Assembly: GCA_017610225.1 (NCBI GenBank)
Contig: JAFCCM010000012.1
Location: 17,768-81,767 of the forward strand
DNA: 64,000 bases
Direction of reading: 5' to 3'
Source: Candidatus Aenigmatarchaeota archaeon
GTDB taxonomy: Archaea > Aenigmatarchaeota > Aenigmatarchaeia > CG10238-14
A model generated the notes under the pieces. It did not search any database, was not told the DNA's origin, and saw nothing but the letters and a program-made list of their open reading frames with translations. Of this stretch, positions 53,542 through 63,190 are shown piece by piece. Position 1 is the stretch's first letter. Every line of letters begins with the position of its first letter. The translations under genes were made by a program, and so were the position numbers.

Positions 53542-54198
53542 CTAATTAGAAACAGCTTCTTTTATTTCTTCTTGATAGTTGTTTCTACTCCATGAACAAT
53601 TATGTTCTTTAATAGCTAACCTCGATTGTATTGTTTCAATGTCACCCTCATCCAAATATTTTGAATGGTTTCTTATAAAGTTATTATAATCTCCTTGTAC
53701 AAGTTCAATCGGAATATCAAGTCTGCCATTGTGGAATTTTTCATGCATACTTTTTATTAAAGTTGTATAACCAACTCTATTTTGAAAATGAAGTTCGATT
53801 GCTTCTTGACAAATATCAAACGTACAGAACTCCTCATTTTCTTCAATGTGTTTGTTAACTAATGCTGTTACGAGAACAAAAAGGGATGGAAGGTGATGAT
53901 GGACTTCTATTGTTACCTCGTCCATTCTTTCGTGGGTAATCATACATTCGTTGATTTGAAGTACGTCAACAATGTAATTTCTCCAATCTTTATATTCAAT
54001 ACTTCTCCTAATTGACATTTCACAGTTTTTAACGAACTTCTTATATTCAGCTTCATTTTCAAAATTATTAATTCTTAAAGAAAGACTAAACGGATGTCTT
54101 TCACTATAAATTTCTAAGATATCAGGATTACTTTGAATATCTCCATTACTTTTTGTATCTTCAATAAGAGCATCTAAATTAATATCTGATCCGCCCAT
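53542..54198 (-). CDS. Conserved large-phage protein with HHH motif
   Basis: 218 residues. EVHHHLPSLFVLVTALV, then FDICQEAIELHFQNRVGYTT and LIKSMHEKFHNGRLDIP, give conserved histidines that could bind metal. I recall similar hypothetical proteins from other large phages. No assigned function. Confidence 0.75.
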   Translation of the reverse strand: MGGSDINLDALIEDTKSNGDIQSNPDILEIYSERHPFSLSLRINNFENEAEYKKFVKNCEMSIRRSIEYKDWRNYIVDVLQINECMITHERMDEVTIEVHHHLPSLFVLVTALVNKHIEENEEFCTFDICQEAIELHFQNRVGYTTLIKSMHEKFHNGRLDIPIELVQGDYNNFIRNHSKYLDEGDIETIQSRLAIKEHNCSWSRNNYQEEIKEAVSN

Positions 54199-54201
54199 AA
54201 T

Positions 54202-55227
54202 TTATTTTCCTTGTATTAACTCTAAGTATTTGTCTACTGATGTTTTTGATTCAGAAAACGCCTTACGTCTGTTAGTTCTCATATTGAAAAATGGTCCAGA
54301 CGCTTTTTTAAGATCCTCTAGATCTTCATATGCTTGGTTCATATCTTTTCCAAGTGATGTGAACATGTAATTAAAAGGTACTACTGAACATACTCCCTTA
54401 AATTCTTTCATACAGAAAGTGGCTCTTCTGTTTACATCATCAACAATAATAAATGATGCCCAACCAAGTTTTTGTACCTTTTGAACATTTGCTGGGCTTG
54501 AGAATACTTCATCATTATCTAAATCCATTTGATTCATACAAATGAACATGTTCTTTCCGTAAACACTTTGACCTAACAAAACATCTTGCCTTGGATCTCC
54601 TGTAATTGGTTTGTCTTTTAGAACTGGAACCTTCAGTTTCTTCATTAATCTAAAGACTACTCTTACCATACCACGAGTATACTTGGTCCCTAAATAGCTC
54701 AAAAATTTTAGTTGCACATCCTTCATTACGAGTGATGTAATTGGTTCAGATGATTTAATTCTAAAGGGAACTACTTTAACACCTAGAAGTTGCAATCCTT
54801 TCTTTTGAGTAGTAACTTGAAGCCATGTAGGTTCAAGTGAAATGGCATCACCTCTTGGAATATCGAGTGATGGTTTTACTCCACCTCCACCTCCACCTCC
54901 GGTTTTAACTGTAACGTTTACAGGTTTAGTTGGTTGTGGTTTAGTTTTAGACGTTGGAGCTTCTGATATTGGATTTCCATCCTCTATTGTATTGTCGAAA
55001 AACTTTTTAGCTAAGTATCCTCCAGCTCCAGCTGCTACGGCACCTGCCACTCCGGCAATAACTTTTCCTCCGGTTGACATGATTTTACCTGCGGTTGAGA
55101 CGCCTGCTGCTTTTAAGACTTCATCGGTATTGTATAATAAGATATATTTTTCAACCGCTTTAACAAGTCCCGGTAACACATTTGGAGAAATGCTTTCTGA
55201 GGTTAACATTGGGTATACTATAATCAT
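54202..55227 (-). CDS. Hypothetical protein with Gly-rich hydrophobic helix
   Basis: 341 residues. KVIAGVAGAVAAGAGGYLAK is a glycine/alanine-rich hydrophobic segment, followed by a Pro/Thr linker and a seven-Gly run. The C-terminal ~200 residues form a mixed alpha/beta domain. Not recognised; in the tail/nuclease neighbourhood. Confidence 0.75.
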   Translation of the reverse strand: MIIVYPMLTSESISPNVLPGLVKAVEKYILLYNTDEVLKAAGVSTAGKIMSTGGKVIAGVAGAVAAGAGGYLAKKFFDNTIEDGNPISEAPTSKTKPQPTKPVNVTVKTGGGGGGGVKPSLDIPRGDAISLEPTWLQVTTQKKGLQLLGVKVVPFRIKSSEPITSLVMKDVQLKFLSYLGTKYTRGMVRVVFRLMKKLKVPVLKDKPITGDPRQDVLLGQSVYGKNMFICMNQMDLDNDEVFSSPANVQKVQKLGWASFIIVDDVNRRATFCMKEFKGVCSVVPFNYMFTSLGKDMNQAYEDLEDLKKASGPFFNMRTNRRKAFSESKTSVDKYLELIQGK

Positions 55228-55239
55228 TTTAATTATCTC

Positions 55240-56199
55240 CTATAATAAAAACACTGTATCATCATGCTTTGGTTTATCTTCCTTTGGTGTGTCTTTATTT
55301 TTTTTCTTTTTTATAAAAGGTGGAACGAGTTTAACAGTTTCATCGTTTACACAATAATCCTTATAAGGGCACCATTGACATGAGTCTTTTGTCGCCCCAA
55401 TCGGATCAGGTGGAACATTATCTGCAAGCGCTGTTAATAATACTGGAGCTCTTTGAAGGAACTTTTCAGCTAATTTTAAATCTACATCTAAATCAAAAGC
55501 TCTTACAGTTTTCAAATCTCTCAAGACATATATAATTGTAATCTTATCAATTGTATATCCGTATTCAGTAATCAATATATAAGCATATATCAATCCCTGA
55601 AACCAATGTTCTTTGATAAATTTACCTTTATATTTTTTTGGATCTATACTTTTTATTTCATATAAGTTCGATCCTTTTATTGCATCAACTCGTCCTTTGA
55701 CTTTAAACTTTTCACTTACAACAGTTTTTTCAACCTCAGAAAAGTTGTACAACTTTTGAAAAATATCATGTATTACATCTCCTATCTTTTGTATTAAATA
55801 CAAATAAGAAAATTTAAACTGAGATGTTATATCTATTTGATATCTACTTCTTGCATAATACGATTGTCTAAGACAATTATATAATTCACTACAAGAAATA
55901 TAAGGTCTTTCATAAGTCTGACTTGTTTTATATTTCTCAACAAGTTTTGATCTCATCATTGATTCAAATTCAAGAACACTAAACCCGTCAGACCCCCCTT
56001 CAACTTGATTGTGCGTATGAGGAATCTCTATGAAATCATTAATAGTTGATTCCTCTAAAATCTGCTTAGTGGTTACAGAAGCTTTTGCCTTTTTTATTTC
56101 TTTTTTTCTTTCTTTTTTATTCTTAACTGGACTGGTGGCACCTTTCTCATTTTCTAAATAACGTAAAAGTTTTTCGTATTCATTTGATAATTCTACCAT
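55240..56199 (-). CDS. Cas4/RecB-like PD-(D/E)XK exonuclease
   Basis: 319 residues. KGRVDAIKGSNLYEIKSI holds the catalytic Asp and Glu-x-Lys of the PD-(D/E)XK fold. Cysteines CSELYNCLRQSYY upstream and CQWCPYKDYC at the end form a Cas4-type iron-sulfur cluster site. N-terminal ~55 residues are a basic coil. Probably an end-processing exonuclease in phage recombination; no CRISPR array is present. Confidence 0.85.
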   Translation of the reverse strand: MVELSNEYEKLLRYLENEKGATSPVKNKKERKKEIKKAKASVTTKQILEESTINDFIEIPHTHNQVEGGSDGFSVLEFESMMRSKLVEKYKTSQTYERPYISCSELYNCLRQSYYARSRYQIDITSQFKFSYLYLIQKIGDVIHDIFQKLYNFSEVEKTVVSEKFKVKGRVDAIKGSNLYEIKSIDPKKYKGKFIKEHWFQGLIYAYILITEYGYTIDKITIIYVLRDLKTVRAFDLDVDLKLAEKFLQRAPVLLTALADNVPPDPIGATKDSCQWCPYKDYCVNDETVKLVPPFIKKKKNKDTPKEDKPKHDDTVFLL

Positions 56200-56224
56200 T
56201 CGTCACCTTTCAGTTAATTATTGT

Positions 56225-56992
56225 TTAACTGGGTTTTTTCATGCTTGCTTTAACACATTCTTTATATTTTGCTTTATCTTCTTTATGTTGACCACATGCT
56301 TTTTTAGCTCTACTTTTTAAAGCCAGCCACTTAGCACCTTTTGCAGCAGCTAATGCTCCAATAGCACCGGCAGCAGCTGCAGGTCCGGCACCTATTTCAG
56401 ATACTTCTTCTTCTTTAGTTAACTTTTTTTTTACTTCGTCGTCAGTAACATCATAAAGAATTTGATAAGCAGATTCTACAAGACTATCACGAAGAATCTT
56501 ATATGAATCTTCAACAATACGACCTTCCCATTCATTCATCTTTTCAGGTTGTTTTGCCTCAGTTAAAGAACGTGCAACCATCAGATTATCAACAGCAAGA
56601 CCAAATGCTTTTGAGCGGATTGCTTTTTCAACAATACCACCAACATCAGCATCAGGATCACTTTTCAATTCATCCTGTAAAGATTCCTTGATGTTACCTC
56701 TTGATTTTTGTGTAGTAACGATTTTTTCTGAATTTTCACGAGCAATGTTTGCTGATTTCTTAGCCATTGTATTAAGAACTTTGCCATCAATAGATTCTTG
56801 AACTGTTCCTGGTTTATGGTCAAGTATTTTTAACATTTCAACAAATACTGATAGAAGTGCGCCTTTGACAGAAAGATATTCTTCTTTCACAATAGGGCAG
56901 CACATCTCTACTTCATTAACTGGTTTCCCGAAGAAAATATAGTCAAGTGCATAGAAATTTTCTAACACTCTAATTTTAGACTCTTTTAACAT
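56225..56992 (-). CDS. Hypothetical protein with Ala/Gly-rich helix
   Basis: 255 residues, helical. IGAGPAAAAGAIGALAAAKG near the end is a short hydrophobic helix; the C-terminus is basic with two Cys. Not recognised. Confidence 0.75.
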   Translation of the reverse strand: MLKESKIRVLENFYALDYIFFGKPVNEVEMCCPIVKEEYLSVKGALLSVFVEMLKILDHKPGTVQESIDGKVLNTMAKKSANIARENSEKIVTTQKSRGNIKESLQDELKSDPDADVGGIVEKAIRSKAFGLAVDNLMVARSLTEAKQPEKMNEWEGRIVEDSYKILRDSLVESAYQILYDVTDDEVKKKLTKEEEVSEIGAGPAAAAGAIGALAAAKGAKWLALKSRAKKACGQHKEDKAKYKECVKASMKKPS

Positions 56993-57007
56993 TTTTTAAA
57001 CCCCCTA

Positions 57008-57298
57008 TTATTTGTATGAAAACTCTGTGTCTTCATCCTCCAGAACTTCAAGCATAATTCGTCTTGAATCTTCTGGATATTGTGTATTTTTAATATTTAA
57101 GCACTGGACCTTCATTGAATCAATAGATCGTCCTTGTTTCCCTATAATCTTCCCACAATCACTTTCGTGAACTCTTATTTGAATAATAATTGATTTGGTA
57201 GACATTGATGTTTTGACTTCTACTTCTTCTGGTCGGTCAACACTTAGTTTTGCAAGATATTCAACAACTTCTTTTAATAAACTTGTCATCTCACCCAT
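57008..57298 (-). CDS. KhpA-like KH-domain RNA-binding protein
   Basis: 96 residues. LLKEVVEYLAKLSVDRPEEV and SDCGKIIGKQGRSIDSMKV give the N-terminal helix and the GxxG loop of KhpA/YlqC. Bacterial KhpA is about 75-80 residues. In bacteria it binds sRNA and mRNA. It is in the same strand block as the recombinase; a link to the structured RNAs of this phage is possible but not shown. Confidence 0.85.
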   Translation of the reverse strand: MGEMTSLLKEVVEYLAKLSVDRPEEVEVKTSMSTKSIIIQIRVHESDCGKIIGKQGRSIDSMKVQCLNIKNTQYPEDSRRIMLEVLEDEDTEFSYK

Positions 57299-57378
57299 TT
57301 TAATATTCTCCCTTTCGATTGTCTCATTTCAATCTATAACATATTTACTTTTTGTTCTAAAATAATGAAAGTGTTAGA

Positions 57379-58566
57379 TTATATCTCTGGTGAATACTTC
57401 CCAATTATTTCAGTATTTAATGCTTCTTCTACAGAATCTTTAAATGCGGATTTGTTTTGTATTTATGAGGAGCATCTTTAGTTCTGAACTTATATTTAGG
57501 GTCAGGTAATGTTATTAAATAGTTCCATGCTCCTGACTTCAACCTCTTCGTATTTTTCAAGAAATTATAGTTTGTCCAGAAATTTGAAAATCCTGATACA
57601 AATGAACCAACAAGTTCAATTTCAATATTTGGTGGAAAGAGTTTGTTTTTAACACACTTCAATTTACAGATTACACCTTCAAATCCATATTTATTAGAAT
57701 CTTCTGCTTTACCTGGAGCAATTGCAGACTTAACTTTCATCTCAACTAGGTGAAATGCATTGTATTTTAATATTGTTCCACCAGGCATGTCTTTTGTATT
57801 ACTCATAAATTTTAAATCTTTAGGAGCACCATAAGGACCCATAGATAAAACATCTCTCAATTGATTAACTGCGATCAATGCAATATTATTCTGAGCAACA
57901 TTTTGCAACATACTTCGGTATTAATAATGAAAGAGTTCTAGCTTTTCTACCAATGACCTGATTTATATCATCTGCTTCAATTTCAGCTTGACATAATGTA
58001 TTTGCAATACTATCCCAAACTACCATTGAAGGAGTGTCAAGAATATCTTTTTCTTGTTTGAATAAACATACCCCTTCAATAACTTTGAATACTTTCTCTA
58101 CTGTAATATCAGAGATAGGTTCTATTGGTGGATAGTTAACTCCTAGATTTGAAAGTCTTATTTTTGTTGTTGCTTCTTCTGAATCAAGAAACAATGGGAT
58201 CATCTTTCCCTTATATTGTCTTTCTCCAGCTCCCATTGTCTGAATTGCAAGCATTGACTTTCCACTGCCTGGTTGACCAACAATAATACTTAAAGCTCCG
58301 ATAGCAAATCCACCACCGAGAATAGCATCTAATAGATCAATTCCTGTAGAAATTGTTTGTTTGATTCCAGTATCACCCTTAATTTCAGTAGTTTTTTCAA
58401 GAAAAGAACTAAACTCTGAATATAGGTCCATAGCTTCTTCACTATTATCAACCTTTAATTCTTCTGCATCCAAATCAATGATTTCAGGATCTTCATTTGA
58501 AGGTAATGCTTCTTCTTCTGTTTCAACGTTTTTTAAAATTTCTTGTGCCTCATTTTCGTTTGTCAT
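57379..58566 (-). CDS. UvsX/RecA-like recombinase, reading frame interrupted twice
   Basis: The ATG 58566 frame has Walker A GQPGSGKS at 97-104, Walker B SMVVWDS near 186, then ARTLSLLIPKYVAK, and stops at 57886. The recombinase continues in the +1 frame with NVAQNNIALIAVNQLRD (core NQ motif) down to about 57450. A -1 shift then opens KSAFKDSVEEALNTEIIGKY to TAA 57379. Joined length is about 395 residues, the normal UvsX size. The first break is at 57885-57905, the second at a run of A at 57450-57460. Sequence error or true interruption cannot be told apart here. Confidence 0.78.
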
Positions 58567-58578
58567 AAACTTCCTCCG

Positions 58579-59019
58579 TTAACCGCTTTCTTGAACGGTT
58601 ACAATTTCGCTTGCGATTTCATCTGTTTCTCTCTGAGCTTTCTCAAGAGTTTTGTGACGCATCTTTTTACGATCATCTTGAAATGTTTCAACCCTATCTG
58701 CTAATTGTCTTATATCAATAATCTTTTCGATATCCCTTTCATCATCAACTACATTAACCTTTCTACGAATATCAATTTCTTCTTTAAGACTTTTTTGAAT
58801 TTCTTTCCTCATCTCCAAAAGAGTTTTAAACAATTCGGTTACTGACTTAATTTTTTCTTCAAAAAATCTAGCATAACGAGCATCAAGTTTTTTTGGAATC
58901 AGTCTATCAATATCCTGTTTGATTACTTCAAGGTCATTGATCATAACCATTATAGCATCTCGATGTGATCGAAATTCTGTTAGAAGTTCAAAAATAATAT
59001 CGGCATTTGATTGTTCCAT
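58579..59019 (-). CDS. Coiled-coil protein upstream of the recombinase
   Basis: 146 residues from ATG 59019 (AAGGTGG upstream), almost entirely charged helix (FEEKIKSVTELFKTLLEMRK, VETFQDDRKKMRHKTLEKAQ). Its position next to uvsX suggests a mediator such as UvsY, but the sequence alone does not identify it. Confidence 0.75.
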   Translation of the reverse strand: MEQSNADIIFELLTEFRSHRDAIMVMINDLEVIKQDIDRLIPKKLDARYARFFEEKIKSVTELFKTLLEMRKEIQKSLKEEIDIRRKVNVVDDERDIEKIIDIRQLADRVETFQDDRKKMRHKTLEKAQRETDEIASEIVTVQESG

Positions 59020-59050
59020 GATTACCACCTTTTTTATATTTTGTTCTTAA

Positions 59051-59251
59051 TTATTCCAGAATGATTTTCATTCTTCCTGTTTTATCTCCTGGTATTCTCA
59101 TTGAATGCCCATCAAGTATTTTACCATCTTTAACATAATCACAAACAAATTCATTGTCTCTTCCTGACTTAGCTCCAAAACAACTGTCATTTGAATTATA
59201 TGGACATTGTATAGCTAATGAACATATTTCATATTCTTTTAAAATCATCAT
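59051..59251 (-). CDS. Small Cys-containing conserved phage protein
   Basis: 66 residues. CSLAIQCPYNSNDSCFGAKS and FVCDYVKDGKI give four spaced Cys, a candidate zinc site. The arrangement is familiar from other large phages. Function unknown. Confidence 0.72.
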   Translation of the reverse strand: MMILKEYEICSLAIQCPYNSNDSCFGAKSGRDNEFVCDYVKDGKILDGHSMRIPGDKTGRMKIILE

Positions 59252-59265
59252 TGTTTATATACTCC

Positions 59266-59649
59266 TTAATCAATATTTTCCGGTATTTCATTTGGTTTTA
59301 AATATTTACTTAACTTAACTACTTCGTATCGTATGATAGAATTAATAATATCAGACCATGTATCTTCATCAAATATGCCATCTGCCAAATCATTACCACG
59401 TAACCAATCTTCACCAGCTCTTGCTTTTCTTACTTGGACTTGACAACCAAGATATCCCTCATCTTTTTCTCTATCTATTGCAATTATAAAATATTGATAT
59501 TCTTCTGTGTAAAATGCAAATCTTCGATATACTTCTACGCCTGGTTCGCATTGTCCTTCTATATCCTGTATAAAATCTGAAAGTTTACCAGGATATATTA
59601 ATTGATTGAGCCAACGGTCTAGTTGCTGCATTTTGGTTTCTTCATCCAT
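59266..59649 (-). CDS. Conserved phage hypothetical protein
   Basis: 127 residues, acidic; segments YQYFIIAIDREKDEGYLGC and WLRGNDLADG. A conserved phage protein by recollection, no motif. It precedes the small Cys protein by 14 bases. Confidence 0.75.
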   Translation of the reverse strand: MDEETKMQQLDRWLNQLIYPGKLSDFIQDIEGQCEPGVEVYRRFAFYTEEYQYFIIAIDREKDEGYLGCQVQVRKARAGEDWLRGNDLADGIFDEDTWSDIINSIIRYEVVKLSKYLKPNEIPENID

Positions 59650-59653
59650 TTCA

Positions 59654-60028
59654 TTACTCCTTCCATAACTGAAATATTGGGTCTATCCATTCAGGGCACT
59701 TTGACCTAGCAAATATAACTACTCCCTGTATGTTCATTTTTGAAGACAAGACATGTTCTTTTTTTGCTTGTTCCATTGATTTTCCTGTTGTTAACACATC
59801 ATCTACAATAAGAATGGTTTCATATTGATCATTACAATATTGTTTTAGTTCGTTTGCTAATTTAATACCGCCAGTTGGAATACCATATATATATATATAT
59901 TTAAAATTGTATTTTTGCGCTATTATATATGCTATAGTTTGTGTATCTTCGTCTATTAAACTATCACATTCAATTTTAAAATATAGATTTAAACCAGAAT
60001 GTGAAACAAAGTCTTTTCGTATAAACAT
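59654..60028 (-). CDS. Phosphoribosyltransferase
   Basis: 124 residues, type I PRTase. TILIVDDVLTTGKSMEQAK is the PRPP-binding motif (two Asp then TTG), and GIPTGGIKLANEL the earlier loop. The size and absent hood domain fit an OPRT/ComF-like enzyme; the acceptor base is unknown. It lies right after the ribonucleotide reductase gene, implying nucleotide salvage. Confidence 0.85.
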   Translation of the reverse strand: MFIRKDFVSHSGLNLYFKIECDSLIDEDTQTIAYIIAQKYNFKYIYIYGIPTGGIKLANELKQYCNDQYETILIVDDVLTTGKSMEQAKKEHVLSSKMNIQGVVIFARSKCPEWIDPIFQLWKE

Positions 60029-60038
60029 CTAATTCTCC

Positions 60039-61769
60039 TTATATTTCACAAGATCCTGTTCCACACTTGACCTGATCTTCATTAAGATTATTATCTGTAT
60101 CAGAATCACTTTTAATATAAGATATAACCTCTTCTTCTGACACTCTATTTAAAATCTGGCCTTCTCTTGATCCGTCACGATAAACAGTAACACCTTTTAG
60201 ATCATGAATATATTCTAACAACAAATTACTTAAATCTGCATCCGTTGTTTTATTTGGAAGATTGATTGTTTTACTTACAGATGCATCACAGAACTTTTGA
60301 CATGCAACCTGCATTTCAAAATGATCTTTTGGTTCAAGATCAAATGAATCAACAAACCATTCAGGAACTTCTTCATCGTTTAAAATCATATCTTGATATT
60401 GTGGATGAACATACATTCTATCTCCAACTCTATCTTTACGAATCATTGCTTTTGCAAACAAGGGTTCGATTGCACTTGTATAATCAGCAATAAGAGAAAT
60501 GGTTCCTGTTGGTGCGAGCGCCATTGAAGTACAATTACGGATGCCACGTTTCTTTATATCCATTCTTAATGTAGCTGGAAGTTTTCTAACAAATGATGCT
60601 TTTCCATATGAGATTGGATCAAATTGTGGGAATGCTCCCTTTTCAATTGCCAGTTCCATTGATGCTTGATAACATGAGTTTCTAATGAATTGCATTAACC
60701 TTTCAGTTTCATCTACTGCTTTTTGAGATCCATATCGAACTTTTTTAGCAAATAGATATTCTGCTAATCCAATAACACCAATACCAATACGTCTGGATTT
60801 ATGAGCATTAATATCAATATCTTTTAATACATATTTATTTACTTCAATTACATTATCAAGAAAACGAACTACAAGTTTAATTGTTGCTTCAAGTTTTTTC
60901 CAGTTTGTATTAATGTTTCCTGTAATGAAATTAGGTAGGACTAATGAACCAAGATCACAAACTCCATATGGTCCGAGGGTTGTTTCTCCGCATGGATTTG
61001 TACCCATAACAGGTTCAAAATAATATGAATTGTTCTTTGAGAAATTTGTCCAATTGATAAGACCTGGTTCAGCACAATCAACCATATTCGTTACAATCTT
61101 ATTCCAAATATCTCTAGCTTTAATTTTACCATAATCTTTTTGTTTGAATTTAAATGTCCAATATATATCCGCTTCAACTGCTAATAAGAAATCATCATTA
61201 ACAGAAACAGATATATTAAAATGCGAAAGTTTTCCATGTGCTAACTTTGCATCAATAAAATCAATAACTTCAGGATGTGAAACATCAACATGAGCAATTG
61301 CTGCTGCACGTCTTGATCCTCCACTTTCAATTGTGTCTGCTACTCGATCAAATGATTCTAAGAAACTCACAAGTCCTGATGAGGTTCCACCCTTACCAAA
61401 TATACGATCTCCAGCTGGTCTTAAAGGTGTAAAATTGATCCCTACTCCACCACCTTCACTCCATAAAATTAAACTATCTTTTAAACATTGCCCGATTTCT
61501 TCAATTGAATCTCCTATTGGTAAATGATAACAATTGAATAATGAACCACGTGGTCGTCCGCAATTTCTTAAAATACGTCCGCCGGGAAGAAAGTCCATAT
61601 TGTATATCATACTTGCAAAGTCATCATTATATTTTTCTCTTTGATTTACCTCTGGTAATGATATTGTGTTAGCTACACGCTCAGCACACTTTTCCCAATT
61701 CTCACCATCCATAAAGTATCTACTGTTTGCTACTTCTAATGCATTATCAGATAATGTCACTTGTTTCAT
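60039..61769 (-). CDS. nrdJ: Adenosylcobalamin-type (class II) ribonucleotide reductase
   Basis: 576 residues from ATG 61769 (AGGAGAC upstream; the longer frame overlaps the previous gene). FLPGGRILRNCGRPRGSLFN and SEGGGVGINFTPLRPAGD start the barrel, NPCGET holds the catalytic Cys, APTGTISLIADYTSAIEPLF closes it, and CGTGSCEI at the end carries the redox pair. This layout matches B12-dependent NrdJ; no small subunit is nearby. It supplies deoxynucleotides and needs B12 from the host. Confidence 0.88.
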   Translation of the reverse strand: MKQVTLSDNALEVANSRYFMDGENWEKCAERVANTISLPEVNQREKYNDDFASMIYNMDFLPGGRILRNCGRPRGSLFNCYHLPIGDSIEEIGQCLKDSLILWSEGGGVGINFTPLRPAGDRIFGKGGTSSGLVSFLESFDRVADTIESGGSRRAAAIAHVDVSHPEVIDFIDAKLAHGKLSHFNISVSVNDDFLLAVEADIYWTFKFKQKDYGKIKARDIWNKIVTNMVDCAEPGLINWTNFSKNNSYYFEPVMGTNPCGETTLGPYGVCDLGSLVLPNFITGNINTNWKKLEATIKLVVRFLDNVIEVNKYVLKDIDINAHKSRRIGIGVIGLAEYLFAKKVRYGSQKAVDETERLMQFIRNSCYQASMELAIEKGAFPQFDPISYGKASFVRKLPATLRMDIKKRGIRNCTSMALAPTGTISLIADYTSAIEPLFAKAMIRKDRVGDRMYVHPQYQDMILNDEEVPEWFVDSFDLEPKDHFEMQVACQKFCDASVSKTINLPNKTTDADLSNLLLEYIHDLKGVTVYRDGSREGQILNRVSEEEVISYIKSDSDTDNNLNEDQVKCGTGSCEI

Positions 61770-61782
61770 AATTGTTTGTCTC

Positions 61783-62655
61783 CTAATAATCTGTAGTGAT
61801 TGTAAGATGGAATTTTTCTGTTGCTTGATGTCTCTTTGTAAATAAATACCCATCAACTTCAGCTATATTCCATTCAGTTAATTTACATAGTTCTCGCATT
61901 GCGAGTATTGTCGCCGAACGGATCTCACATTCTTCTTTTGAGTTTTTTGGAATTAGTTTGTCTTCAGTAATGGACATTGAAAGGTAAGGATGATATGTAA
62001 TACAATCAAGCGATTCTAACATTTTAGGGATTTGATAATCCGCAGGAACATGTAACATTTTTAATTCCTCTTTGAACCAACCAAATCTTCTGTTTAGTTG
62101 GATAAAAAATAACGATGCTCGTTTTAAAAATATGTCTGATGCAAAACCTGGGAATGATATAATCATTAACTTAAAAAAATCTTCAAATTCATGATAACGA
62201 CTCATACCAATAGTATAACAATTGTCAATTTCATTGCAAAAATCAAGTGCTCCATTTTTTAATTCATTGAGATGTTTGATTCTTTCTTCTAATAGTGGAA
62301 ATCTTTGAATCGCTAAATGTTTTACAAATGTATCAATACAACTTGAAAATCGTTTTGCATTTGGTATAAAGTTATAAAAGCTCTCATCCAATAGTTCATA
62401 CATAACTGTTGATGATGCACCATTCGGTCTCACCGTACTTTTACCATACCAATAACAATAATTTATTGATGCTGCTACCAGTTCCATTACAACACCCTTG
62501 AGCGAGTCCGTTACAACCGGTAGCGGGAATTTTGGTGGGTCTGCTGAAGTCATTGTTCGTGCTAATTCGCTTAAATTCTCATAGTTTATCTTAACCCATT
62601 CTGAGTCAGACATAAACTGTTCTGCAATTTCATAAACGTTATTTATCAAATTCAT
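61783..62655 (-). CDS. Queuosine-salvage glycosidase-like protein (Qng1/DUF2419)
   Basis: 290 residues from ATG 62655 (AAGGAG). ASINYCYWYGKSTVRP, then FLKRASLFFIQLNRRFG, YQIPKMLESLDCITYHPYLS and CEIRSATILAMREL match the pattern of DUF2419/Qng1, which releases queuine from queuosine nucleotides. Together with QueD at 14899-15315 it points to 7-deazaguanine metabolism, for tRNA or phage DNA. Assigned by eye to the family; activity is not shown. Confidence 0.75.
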   Translation of the reverse strand: MNLINNVYEIAEQFMSDSEWVKINYENLSELARTMTSADPPKFPLPVVTDSLKGVVMELVAASINYCYWYGKSTVRPNGASSTVMYELLDESFYNFIPNAKRFSSCIDTFVKHLAIQRFPLLEERIKHLNELKNGALDFCNEIDNCYTIGMSRYHEFEDFFKLMIISFPGFASDIFLKRASLFFIQLNRRFGWFKEELKMLHVPADYQIPKMLESLDCITYHPYLSMSITEDKLIPKNSKEECEIRSATILAMRELCKLTEWNIAEVDGYLFTKRHQATEKFHLTITTDY

Positions 62656-62713
62656 ACCTTCTCCTTTCACATTTACAAACATTTGTTCTAAATTCTTATG
62701 AGGATGACCAATC

Positions 62714-63166
62714 TTATTCTTCGTGGTCTACTCCAGCTTCTTTCTCCATTTTTGATAATCGAGTATAATAATCAGGGATTTCTGCTAAGTGATCCCATGC
62801 TATCTTTTCAGAAATTGTTGGACACGTTGTATGCTCCATTTCAACTTTAATGCCCATCTTAATTTGCTCTGGATCATAATTACTATTTTTTCCTTTTGAC
62901 CTTCCTTCGCTTAATATGGAACTTAAGACTGCATAAATATACTTTTCAAATTCATGTTTATCAATTCCCATTTCATTTGCAAGTTTATGAATAGCATCAT
63001 CATTCGGATAAGGATTTTTCATAAACCATAAAACAATTGATTTCTTTATTTCGTTTTCCTTTTGATTATCCTGTTCCATTAATATTTGTTCTTTATTTTC
63101 GATCTTTAACTTTTTTGGGTTACTTGTATTTAGATCTTTTAAAGCGCTTAAATATTGTGGATCCAT
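62714..63166 (-). CDS. DUF5661-like protein
   Basis: 150 residues. The C-terminal half GIKVEMEHTTCPTISEKIAW, then DHLAEIPDYYTRLSKMEKEAG, fits DUF5661; the N-terminal part is a helical extension. Common in phages; function unknown. Confidence 0.78.
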   Translation of the reverse strand: MDPQYLSALKDLNTSNPKKLKIENKEQILMEQDNQKENEIKKSIVLWFMKNPYPNDDAIHKLANEMGIDKHEFEKYIYAVLSSILSEGRSKGKNSNYDPEQIKMGIKVEMEHTTCPTISEKIAWDHLAEIPDYYTRLSKMEKEAGVDHEE

Positions 63167-63190
63167 TTTAATATACTCCTTAGAAATTTA

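Noticed and set aside
55240..56199. CRISPR system suggested by a Cas4-like protein
   Set aside because: No repeat-spacer array or other cas gene is visible; Cas4-like exonucleases are common in phages on their own.
59880..59900. ATATATATATAT run as a fourth copy of the promoter motif
   Set aside because: It lies inside the phosphoribosyltransferase gene and lacks the TTAAT and TGAAT parts.
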